Of a stretch of DNA of 64,000 nucleotides, positions 44,701 through 54,384 are shown piece after piece; within the stretch, counting starts at the first letter, position 1, and every line of letters starts with the position of its first letter. Both the position numbers and the translations under genes were made by a program. The notes under the pieces are model-generated. The model was not told where the DNA came from, did not search any database, and saw only the letters and a list, made by a program, of their open reading frames with translations. The DNA is from Hormiphora californensis (taxonomy: Eukaryota > Ctenophora > Tentaculata > Cydippida > Pleurobrachiidae), in the NCBI GenBank assembly GCA_020137815.1, contig CM035352.1, positions 8,238,416 through 8,302,415 on the forward strand, read 5' to 3'.

Positions 44701-47493
44701 CTGTCCCACCCAGGAACCACTCTCACCCTGTCCCACCCAGGAACCACTCTTACCCTGTCCCACCCAGGAACCACTCTCTCACCCTGTCCCACCCAGGAAC
44801 CACTCTCACCCTGTCCCACCCAGGAACCACTCTCACCCTGTCCCACCCAGGAACCACTCTCTCACCCTGTCCCACCCAGGAACCACTCTCACCCTGTCCC
44901 ACCCAGGAACCACTCTCACCCTGTCCCACCCAGGAACCACTCTTACCCTGTCCCACCCAGGAACCACTCTCACCCTGTCCCACCCAGGAATCACTCTCAC
45001 CCTGTCCCACCCAGGAACCACTCTCACCCTGTCCCACCCAGGAACCACTCTCACCCTGTCCCACCCAGGAACCACTCTCACCCTGTCCCACCCAGGAACC
45101 ACACTCTCACCCTGTCCCACCCAGGAACCACCCTCACCCTGTCCCACCCAGGAACCACTCTTACCCTGTCCCACCCAGGAACCACTCTCACCCTGTCCCA
45201 CCCAGGAACCACTCTCACCCTGTCCCACCCAGGAACCACTCTCTCACCCTCCCAGGTCAAAATTGTTGACAATGTAGCAATGCGCTTGCCAGCACATTTT
45301 GGTAAACTCCCAGCACATTTTGAAATTTAAGAGGGAACTATTAAATTGAGTCTGGCGTGCTCCTATTGGTCCATATATTGTCGACATTAGGTGCTATTTT
45401 TGATCGATTTTACAGAAAACTTACTATGCCAATATATTGGCCTCTCTACCACCGGTCGCGAAGCAAATTTCTCTAATAAACGTCCTAGGGTGTTCCAATT
45501 GGTCTATATTTACTCCTTATAACCGTGGGTAGTCGATATATTGAGTCTTAGGGGGTGCTGGCTGGGTGCTGGCATCCAGCAATGGGGCAGCAATGGATCG
45601 ATTTTACAGAAAAAGTTACTATGTCAATATAGCCTCTCTGCCACCGGTCGCGAGGCAAATTTCTCCAATAAACGTCCTAGGGTGTTCCAATTGGTCTATA
45701 TTTACTCCCTATAACCGTGGATAGTCGATAAATAGAGTTTTAGGGGGTGCTGGCTGGGTGCTGGGATCCAGCAATGGGGCAGCAATGTAAACGTTTCTCA
45801 TTGCTGCATATTGCTGGATGCCAGCACCCATTCTTCACCCCCTAAGACTCAATTTATCGACTATCCACGGTTATAGGGAGTAAATATAGACCAATTGGAA
45901 CACCCTAGGACGTTTATTGGAGAAATTTGCCTCGCGACCGGTGACAGAGAGGCCATATTGACACAGTAACTTTTTCTGTGAAATTGATCCATTGCTGCCC
46001 CATTGCTGGATCCCAGCACCCAGCCAGCACCCCCTAAAACTCTATTTATCGACTATCCACGGTTATAGGGAGTAAATATAGACCAATTGGAACACCCTAG
46101 GACGTTTATTGGAGAAATTTGCCTCGCGACCGGTGACAGAGAGGCCATATTGACACAGTAACTTTTTCTGTAAAATCGATCCATTGCTGCCCCATTGCTG
46201 GATGCCAGCACCCATCTTTCACCCCCTAAAACTCAATTTATCGACCATCCACGGTTATAGGGAGTAAATATAGACCAATCGGAACACCCTAGGACGTTTT
46301 TTAGAGAAATTGGCTCCGAGACCGGCGGAAGAGAGGCAATATTGACGTCAACGTGCAATAGCAAAATTCCAGCACTTTTTGAATCCCAAAATTCCCATTG
46401 CCAGCACTTTTTCAACAATTTTGACCTGGGCTCACCCTGTCCCACCCAGGAACCACTCTCACCCTGTCCCACCCAGGAACCACTCTCACCCTGTCCCAAC
46501 CAGGAACCACTCTCTCACCCTGTCCCACCCAGGAACCACTCTCTCACCCTGTCCCACCCAGGAACCACTCTCACCCTGTCTAGTAGCTGGTCTTGACTGA
46601 ATTTCCCTGCACAGCAGCTCTCACCCTGTCCCTCACACAGGAACCATGGCAACTGGACTGGGGAATACTATGAAGATACTGCTTTGAAGCTGGGCTGGCC
46701 CAATTACTTTGAGTCCCTACTCCTCAAGTACAATGTAGATCTGGTACTGGCAGGTCATGTCCACCACTATGAGAGGAGCTGGCCAGTGTGGGGGAGGAAT
46801 AACACAGTACAGAGCTACACTGACGTCACTAAGCCAATCCATGTGACATGTGGGCACGCTGGAAAGAACCTTTACAAGTAAGCGGGAAATCTTGTTTTGT
46901 TCTAACCCGGTGTGTGGGGAATCTGCCAGATCTGACTCTATTATCATTTCTTTCAAATAATTGAGCGAGCGAGAACCGCGGTCGGAGCATGATTGGCCTG
47001 ACAGGGAATTAGTGGCACTTTGTTCCCTGATTGATACGTGTTTTAAGTAACCCGTTCTGTCCAGGTGGGAATGGGGCACGGACCACACTGTTGATACCTA
47101 CTCTGACCCAAAACCAGCGTTTTCAGCTGCCCGAACTAACACGGAATGGGGTCACTGTGAGCTGGAATTTCTCGACAAAAACACAGTTCGGGTATGTGCC
47201 AGGTCCCCCCTCACCCTTGTGTAGCGCACAACGTTATTTTATTTCTATAATGGTTCAGTAGATCAACCCACCCTTCACTTTTCACAATTAGAGCGTGTTC
47301 TCTCGAATCTAATATGTACAACTTCGGGTATTATCACAGAAAATAATACCCCACTCCTTTACAGCACAAGATGTTTGTTCTCGGATCCTCAGAACCCAAA
47401 GAAGACGTTACAATCACCAAAAAGAGATCTTCCGCTTCCCCTGCAGCTGCCTCCATCTCCCTCATCCTAGTCCTAGTCCTGACTGTACTGTAA
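41755..47493 (+). CDS. Purple acid phosphatase C (secreted, probably GPI-anchored)
   Basis: Ten exons: 41755-41974, 42063-42296, 42405-42514, 42771-42906, 43022-43166, 43276-43379, 44348-44433, 46641-46877, 47065-47191 and 47365-47493. Signal peptide MMLSLLLLLLASSLELVHS. Metal-binding blocks: IGDHGTFG, HCGDISYAN, TPGNHELD, VVFQHRPIY and AGHVHHYERS, all intact. Tail SSASPAAASISLILVLVLTV is a GPI-type signal. Exon structure equals unit A, and exons 1-5 are almost identical to unit B. Intron 6 holds a 729-bp inverted-repeat element, and intron 7 (2.2 kb) two blocks of a 27-bp minisatellite around a set of inverted repeats. Exon 8 must be chosen among dozens of copies of its own acceptor. Confidence 0.88.
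42570..42634. mobile_element. Mini inverted-repeat element, copy 3 (absent from the paralogous intron of B)
   Basis: TTGGTTACGAAGTCACCCC pairs with GGGGTAATTTCATTACCAA, in inverse orientation to the other copies. The matching intron of unit B runs through without it. GATATTATCT before and GATGTTATCT after suggest a target duplication of about 10 bp. Confidence 0.75.
43532..44260. mobile_element. 729-bp TIR element in phosphatase C intron 6
   Basis: The left end TAGGGTAGAAAGGGGTAAAA and the right end (reverse complement TAGGGTAGAATGGGGTAAAA) are terminal inverted repeats, with TA at both outer ends. The motif GGGGTAAAATGG recurs at least eight more times inside in both orientations. No transposase frame; a non-autonomous Tc1/mariner/pogo-type element is likely. 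Confidence 0.75.
44603..45255. repeat. 27-bp minisatellite with splice-acceptor unit, block 1
   Basis: About 24 units of CACCCTGTCCCACCCAGGAA plus CCACTCT, some with an extra TC pair. The unit resembles the end of intron 7 and first bases of exon 8 (CTCACCCTGTCCCTCACACAG then GAACCATGG). Long repeat-coded frames here on both strands are artefacts. Confidence 0.93.
45360..46420. repeat. Inverted and tandem repeats between the two minisatellite blocks
   Basis: A unit of about 190 bp (AACGTCCTAGGGTGTTCCAA, TATTTACTCC, GGGGGTGCTGGCTGGGTGCT) occurs twice forward (from about 45380 and 45600) and three times reversed (from about 45830, 46010 and 46200), forming a large foldback. GCTGG/CCAGC words are enriched. 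Confidence 0.85.
46431..46640. repeat. 27-bp minisatellite, block 2, ending at the true exon 8 acceptor
   Basis: Five more units of the same 27-bp sequence. The segment GTAGCTGGTCTTGACTGAAT just before the acceptor also occurs at 44571-44590 before block 1, so the intron end itself was duplicated. Confidence 0.88.
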
Positions 47494-48352
47494 TTTAAAA
47501 AGTCCTGACTATACTTTGAACTTTTTAAAATGTTGAACGTTTATAGCCATTATTATGTGACCCTTTTTTATTTTTTTTGTTTGGCTATGGTAATTATTTT
47601 TTGATTATCCGCATGTCAGATTTATTTTAGAACCCGTGACAACTTCGTGTTGCTCTAACATAACTCCCTCCCCATCTAGTATCCATGGCAACTGGACGGG
47701 TAAGAACACCCCTCAGTATGATGGTCCTGATGACCTACCTGTCCGTGGGGGTTGGCCTGACCACTTTGAGACTCTCATCTTGGCATACAAGGTGGATATA
47801 GTCCTAGCGGGACATGTCCACCAATACGAGAGGAGTTGGCCAGTATGGGGGCGTGATAATGTACAACAATCGTATAATGATGTTACCGCTCCTGTTCATA
47901 TTACCTGTGGCAATGCTGGAAAAAGTCTTTATAAGTAAGTATATGCTCCTTCATAAAAATGATTACTCCTTCATAAATCTTTGGGTAGATCTCAACATTT
48001 CAAACTGACACTCCATGCTTCCTCTAAAAGCACAGCTTGTAAAAACAATACCATGGAATTTCTTGTTCATTTAGTTGTCTTCACCCAATTACCTTCCCGC
48101 CTCTCCGGCTCCTCTGATACTCAGTATCATACTATCGTCTTCCACAGAACTTCTAAACATGCTGATTCCAGTAATTCTACCATGCACACTGCAATTCAGC
48201 ATGGTTCGACGTTCAAAGTGTTAAGTGCCATGCAGGGTAGAATTCATCCGTTCATTCAGTTGTCCTAGTAACTAGCTATTCTACCATGCACATGTCCATG
48301 GTGGTAGAACAGTTCTGCATGAAACTATATCGAATAGTTCTCCTTAGAACTC

Positions 48353-48381
48353 AGCATGTTAATTAACATGCTGAGTTCTTA
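48353..48381. repeat. Short perfect palindrome
   Basis: AACTCAGCATGTTAATTAAC continues as its mirror to GAGTT, a 28-29-bp palindrome in the first phosphatase D intron. Confidence 0.8.
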
Positions 48382-48764
48382 AGATACTATTATTGATATT
48401 CTGTGGAAGAGGGCAGCACATAGAACGACACTGTTTTGTTCACAGAGTGTCGAGAAAGGCAAACAACACCAAATCATTGCTAATTACACCTGTACCCCCA
48501 CTGCTAATTACACCTGTACCCACACTGCTAATTACACGTCTATTGAACACCTGCATTACCACCCTTCCCCCACTCCTAATTACTCCTATTGAACACCTGC
48601 ATTACCACCCTTCCCCTAGATACATAAAGGACAGCCAACGAGATGGTTTCAATGATACAGCCCCGGCGTTCTCAGCAGCCCGGACTAAACGAGTTGTGGG
48701 GTACATTGTGAGCTGGAGTTCTATAATCGCACCACCGTCAGGGTAGGTCTAAACCAGGAGGACA

Positions 48765-48870
48765 GGAACCGACCGACATAAGTAAACAACCAATCAGAAC
48801 TCGTTATTTAGGTCACAGTGACTGGTTATCAGCCAATCAGGGACCAGTATTTCCTGATTCGGTCGGTTCC
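48765..48870. mobile_element. 106-bp MITE-like element, copy 2
   Basis: GGAACCGACCGA to TCGGTCGGTTCC, over 90 percent identical to 376-480 by eye. Located in a phosphatase D intron 22 bp after the donor. Confidence 0.78.
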
Positions 48871-49097
48871 TAGTCTATATATTATTAGACAATTTTAACC
48901 GGTTATCTAAGTTTTCACAGTACACCGTTTCCGGTGGTTAAAGTGTACTGTGAAATTTTAGACCACTGCAAAAACACTAGTAATTATAAAGTAAAATACC
49001 GCTGCAGTGGTATGTGAAAAATTAAACACTTTCTAGTCACACGCACACAGTGTGAACATTACAAACATTACAAACTGAGTGAACGGGATAAAGATTA

Positions 49098-49100
<3 letters not shown>

Positions 49101-49156
<56 letters not shown>
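49101..49156. repeat. (GA)n microsatellite
   Basis: About 28 GA dinucleotides, with a GTGTGT run just after. A CT tract of the opposite sense is at 49363-49395. Confidence 0.95.
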
Positions 49157-49164
<8 letters not shown>

Positions 49165-49165
49165 T

Positions 49166-49198
<33 letters not shown>

Positions 49199-49361
49199 TA
49201 GGAAAAGAGAGAATCGAAGGCAGAGAGGGAAAGCAGATGCAGGACGCTCATTGGTGTGGTGCCATCACGTGACGATCACGTGACCTATAGTTGCAGAGGG
49301 GAAGAAAAGATAAGGGTTAGGGCGTGTGCAGTGTGCACTGTGCAGTAGTGACTACTGCACA

Positions 49362-49398
<37 letters not shown>

Positions 49399-49470
49399 TT
49401 CTCTTTCTCTCTCTCTCTCACTCAATCGTTATCTCTTTCACTCAGTTTGTTTCCAAAATCATCTAATAAA

Positions 49471-49741
49471 ATTAGATGACTGCTTTTACATGCTCTATTA
49501 CACAACAATAATGTTAAAGATTCTTTCACTTTTAGGCCTCGCAGGCTCGGCCCAAAAGTACAACTACAGAGCTCGCAGGCTCGCTCAGTAGTTACACTTA
49601 GCGTGCCTCGCAGGCTCGGCAGCTAAGTAAAAGGATCTACCTCGACCTGTCGGTCTCGGTTCATTATTGTTGTATTTAGAGCACTCGGCCTTCGGCCTCG
49701 TGCACTAAAAAGTAATAGACCATTTTAACCAGTCATCTAAT
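49471..49741. mobile_element. Nested multi-hairpin element, copy 2
   Basis: Outer arms ATTAGATGACTG (49471-49482) and CAGTCATCTAAT (49730-49741), then CTATTAC/GTAATAG and CAACAATAATG/CATTATTGTTG. The inner hairpins have stems GGCC/GGCC, GAGC/GCTC and TGCC/GGCA around the TCGCAGGCTC loop, and a GGCCTTCGGCC tip on TTTAG-GCAC/GTGC-CTAAA arms. Layout equals 27536-27808 although the stem sequences differ. Confidence 0.8.
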
Positions 49742-49982
49742 CATATAATAATTTCAGTGGAAAGGAACTCTTACTTCCCCCTGCACACCGCCAATATACA
49801 ACCAGTGTACTAAAACAACAAACTGATATCTGTGCATATTTCAGCATACAATGCGTGTTATGGGAGAGAGGACTGTTAGGGAGGAGTTTGATGTCACCAT
49901 CACCAAGAAGAGTGGAGGTGTCAGAGCAGAACAGGCATTCTTCGTTGGGTTACTGATACCGCTCTTGAACAGTTTTATTTAG

Positions 49983-50744
<762 letters not shown>

Positions 50745-50914
50745 AACTGACTGAGAGAGACAGATGGGAACAATAGGAGAGATACTTGACAGAATACATA
50801 AAAACGGTTAACGGGAGATCGCGCCAAAATGGAGTAGAGAGCACGAGTTAAATGCTGAAGTGAAACACTTTCGATATTATGAGAACGATAAAAGAAGACC
50901 CATTTAGTGACTAC

Positions 50915-53900
50915 CTAAGTGACACCCTGATCAGTCCCAGAACTATCCCAAAGATGTCTTTTTAATTGAGAAGAGAAAATTATGGGATCAGAAGTAGCTC
51001 TCAGGGAAAGCGGAAGAAGGTTCCAGAGCTTATGGGCACGGTAGAAGAAGGAATTTTCAAATATGTTAACTCTAGGAACCTCGGACGTCATCAGGTGGAG
51101 TGAATCCATATTGGATTGGGCCCTAGTGTTTATTACTATCTGGGAGGGGGTAAAGAACGAGAGATAAGGAGGGAGATCGATTGGGGAGGTACCATATATT
51201 ATTTTGTGCAGAAGCATTAAATCATTAAGCTCGAATTTATTACGAATAGGAGGTATGTTGAGGTTGGCAAGCTTGGAAAAATATTCTACCTCAGAGTAGC
51301 TAGAATTTTCTTCATCTAGTATCCATTTTATCGCTCGCTTCTGGAGTTTTTCTAGCTTTTCAATCCCAGCTGTACTAGTTGGTCTCCAGATTTGTGAGCA
51401 ATGTTCTAGTAAGGACCGCACAAGAGACAAGTATAGGGTCTTCCGTTCAGGTGGTGTTCTAGCTAATTTACTGTGCCTCTTTAATAACCCTAACTTTTGC
51501 CTCTGGGAAGCAAGAATAGAATTTCTGTGCTCCTCATAACTCAATCGGTTACTAATAAGAACGCCGAGGTCTTTCTCAGAGGAAACTGAAACAATTAATT
51601 CCCCTGCAAGAGTGTAAGAATGAGCTATTTCACGTCTATTTAGATTAAGCCTTATTAATTTACATTTAGCTGGGTGGAAGGAGATGCGGTTTTCTATAGA
51701 CCATTTGTGAAGGTTGTCGATATCGGATTGTAGGCTATCTGAGGGAGAGTGTACACTTTTCCATATTTTGAGATCATCAGCATATAGCCTACTATTGGTA
51801 CCCTGATTGATTACACTAGTGATATCATTAATAAATAAGACAAAGAGAAGTGGTCCTAAAATGGATCCTTGAGGCACCCCAGAATGTACTGGTGCCCATT
51901 CAGAGGATATACTATCTATAACTACCCGCTGTTTTCTATCCCTAAGATATTCTATAATGAAACTTAACATTTTCCCATTAATATTGTAATGATCTCGGAG
52001 TTTATCTATAATTACATCATGATTAACACTATCAAAGGCCTTAGCAAAATCAAAATATACGATATCAGTCTGAAGATGGTTATTTATATTGTAGGCGAGG
52101 CTGTCAGTGAATTCAATCATCTGGGTACAGCATGATTTATTAGGTACAAAGCCATGTTGATGAGGAGAAATTTTATCTTGGCAAATAAGGAAGAGCTTGT
52201 CCCTAATAAGTCTTTCAAATACCTTCATTACTAGGCAGGTTAGAGATATAGGCCGATAATTTTTAACTAGAGACTTGTCCCCTTTCTTGTGGACTGGCAC
52301 TACATTTGCCTCTTTCCATTCTGATGGCAAATAACTGGAATGGTATGAGAGATTATAGATGTATGCAAGAGGGCGAGCTAGGACTGAAGAACATTTTTTA
52401 AGAACAATACCGTCTATATTGTCAGGACCAGTTGCTTTGGAGGGGTTTATATCCTTGAGGATTTTTTGAACATCCTCCTCTCTAAATAGAAGATTATTAC
52501 AGTCATTTACGTGGTTCCTGTTAGGATCGATTACTGTATTGTAACTACTAATATCAGAAAATTGAGCACAGAAGAAGTTGTTGAACATGTTACATTTTTC
52601 AGAAGTTCTACAGGAAGAGTTGTTATTGTCACTAACAGAATCGGGAATTCTAGTGCTCCCTACTAAAGATTTAAGATACTTGTAGAACTTTTTAGTTATA
52701 GTATTACTGTCATTCATTTCCTCGTCTGTATAGTAACTAGCTCTTTTGTCTTCTACAGAGAGTTTGTAATTGTCAGCCAGGGATACGTATTCGTCGTTTA
52801 AGGTGATATCGTCAGGATGCTTAAGATGAAGCTTGCGGGCTCTTTCTACAGATTTTCGGAGAGCTTTTAGGTCTTCATCGAACCAGGGTGGACGAGAGGA
52901 GGGTTTAACAGTGACCATAGGAACGTACCTTTTTAGGATAATGTCTAGTTTTGATTTGAGACAAGAGACACATTCTCGAGCATTAAGGCCCACAAAAAGA
53001 GCATTCCAATTGCATGAGTTCAGATCTTGGTTAATCCGATCCCAGTTTGCTTTCTTATATGAAAATTTTCTAAACTTGGCAGTATTTTTCATGGAGACTC
53101 CTAAATTGATGGTACATTTAATTGTGCTATGATCAGATTTAACTAATAGATCCTGTTCAACTTTAACTTGATTATATATGCTAGGTCTATTTGTAAGAAT
53201 GAGGTCTAGGATATTTCCTGAACGATGCGTAGGAGAGTTTATCAGGGATACCATACCAAGGTTACTTACGATTTCAAGGAAACTAGATTGTCTCCCAACA
53301 TTGGATGAAGGCAAATCCCAGTTTTTTATAGAGCTAAGATTGAGGTCGCCTATTATTGTAAGGGAATTATATCGCTTCGAGAGAACTTTATAATACGTTT
53401 CAGCTTGACTGTTGGATTCACAGTCGGAATAGTCGTATCTGTAATAGGTCGAGATGCATAACTTAGGTCCTTTCTTAGGCTTAACTAGAATACTAACTAT
53501 TGGTAGGTCAGTTTGCTCCATAATAGCAGAGTACTGTATATCACTATGGTTTTTACATAATATCATTACTCCACCGCCCCCTTTTTTACCATACTTATTT
53601 TTGTCGATTTCACTTCTATCTTTTCTAAATATGGTGTAGAGAGAGTCCGATATAATTTCATTATTGCCTACATAGGAGTTGAGCCAGGTTTCATTTACTA
53701 TAACTATGTCAGGTTCATGTGTGTACAAGTATGCCTGGAGATCAAGGAGTTTTTTAGTTTGGAAAATAGGGCAGTCGCCACCAATGCTATTCATATGTAT
53801 GAGGCCCTGTGCATTACAATATACTATTTTAATTCTATCGGGGCCAGGGTTTTTAATACCTGGGTTACATTGAACGAGGAGAAGGAGAGCCAGACCAGCA

Positions 53901-54292
53901 ATAAAATAGAGACCACGGTTGTTGACTAATGTATTTTTAGGATAGATAGAGGCAATGTATGTTATTAATAGGTTTTTAGGGAAGAGCGTACTTAGTATTT
54001 GGGAGGACATATTTAATGACGGGGAGGATGAAGCAGAGATTGAATAAGACTGTAGGTGGTAAACAACCAGATAGTTTAATAGGATACAGAGAGACAGTGC
54101 TGTTAGAAAGATTATAGTTTTTAGACATGAACGAGTGGTTTGTGGGGGGTGTGGTTGTGGATCATCCGTGCGGCTACTCATTTCCTCAATAGAGTGAGGA
54201 AATGGTTGAGATCGGTGCTTCTTCGAGAGAGAGTGTACTTTGATAGATTGGAAGCATCCGACTCTGAATCTATAGAGTTGTAAATCGATCAT
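50915..54292 (-). CDS. LINE ORF2: apurinic endonuclease plus reverse transcriptase, with hydrophobic N-terminal leader
   Basis: 1125 residues. Residues 55-83 and 127-141 are strongly hydrophobic, the second ending CNPGIKNPGP (142-151). The endonuclease domain (153-390) has the APE residues Asn160 (YCNAQG), Glu201 (VNETW), Asp316 and Asn318 (GDLN), and Asp387-His388 (SDHS). Reverse transcriptase (about 655-900) has NYRPISL, YFDFAKAFDSV with Asp748, SGVPQGSILGPLLF and YADD at 837-840. There is no visible RNase H domain. The YADD box and the order of domains fit the CR1/Rex1/L2 group. It would nick target DNA and copy the LINE RNA at the nick. Start choice: the first ATG at 54292 gives a basic N-terminal stretch; a second ATG at residue 38 (MSSRTDD) is an equally good start. 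Confidence 0.92.
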   Translation of the reverse strand: MIDLQLYRFRVGCFQSIKVHSLSKKHRSQPFPHSIEEMSSRTDDPQPHPPQTTRSCLKTIIFLTALSLCILLNYLVVYHLQSYSISASSSPSLNMSSQILSTLFPKNLLITYIASIYPKNTLVNNRGLYFIAGLALLLLVQCNPGIKNPGPDRIKIVYCNAQGLIHMNSIGGDCPIFQTKKLLDLQAYLYTHEPDIVIVNETWLNSYVGNNEIISDSLYTIFRKDRSEIDKNKYGKKGGGGVMILCKNHSDIQYSAIMEQTDLPIVSILVKPKKGPKLCISTYYRYDYSDCESNSQAETYYKVLSKRYNSLTIIGDLNLSSIKNWDLPSSNVGRQSSFLEIVSNLGMVSLINSPTHRSGNILDLILTNRPSIYNQVKVEQDLLVKSDHSTIKCTINLGVSMKNTAKFRKFSYKKANWDRINQDLNSCNWNALFVGLNARECVSCLKSKLDIILKRYVPMVTVKPSSRPPWFDEDLKALRKSVERARKLHLKHPDDITLNDEYVSLADNYKLSVEDKRASYYTDEEMNDSNTITKKFYKYLKSLVGSTRIPDSVSDNNNSSCRTSEKCNMFNNFFCAQFSDISSYNTVIDPNRNHVNDCNNLLFREEDVQKILKDINPSKATGPDNIDGIVLKKCSSVLARPLAYIYNLSYHSSYLPSEWKEANVVPVHKKGDKSLVKNYRPISLTCLVMKVFERLIRDKLFLICQDKISPHQHGFVPNKSCCTQMIEFTDSLAYNINNHLQTDIVYFDFAKAFDSVNHDVIIDKLRDHYNINGKMLSFIIEYLRDRKQRVVIDSISSEWAPVHSGVPQGSILGPLLFVLFINDITSVINQGTNSRLYADDLKIWKSVHSPSDSLQSDIDNLHKWSIENRISFHPAKCKLIRLNLNRREIAHSYTLAGELIVSVSSEKDLGVLISNRLSYEEHRNSILASQRQKLGLLKRHSKLARTPPERKTLYLSLVRSLLEHCSQIWRPTSTAGIEKLEKLQKRAIKWILDEENSSYSEVEYFSKLANLNIPPIRNKFELNDLMLLHKIIYGTSPIDLPPYLSFFTPSQIVINTRAQSNMDSLHLMTSEVPRVNIFENSFFYRAHKLWNLLPLSLRATSDPIIFSSQLKRHLWDSSGTDQGVT

Positions 54293-54384
54293 TATCGATT
54301 TTAAGTAAGCTTAACTAAACTTGTCGGTATGACTGGGGAGATTTCACTAGACTCCCTATTGAACTATAATATGCGGATTAAGAA

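Larger units (their letters stand above)
47680..49982 (+). pseudogene. Purple acid phosphatase D, 3' fragment with a disrupted exon
   Basis: Only the last three exons are present: 47680-47934 (IHGNWTGKN, then VLAGHVHQYERSWPVWGRDN), 48620-48742 and 49845-49982. The second has shifted frames: SAARTKRVVGYIVSW reads where SAARTNEWGHCELEF is expected, and HCELEFYNRTTVR appears in another frame after several single-base insertions. The last exon keeps VTITKKSGG and a hydrophobic tail (AFFVGLLIPLLNSFI). No signal peptide or first metal blocks exist upstream, where unit C ends 190 bp earlier. The final intron holds a MITE and a multi-hairpin element. A decayed partial copy. Confidence 0.78.

Noticed and set aside
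44554-45330. 250-residue frame of Thr-Leu-Ser-His-Pro-Gly repeats and its minus-strand partners
   Set aside because: It is a 27-bp minisatellite (27 is a multiple of three, so frames stay open) in a phosphatase intron.
52833-53929. Several plus-strand frames within the LINE
   Set aside because: All lie antisense to ORF2, whose endonuclease motifs are clear.
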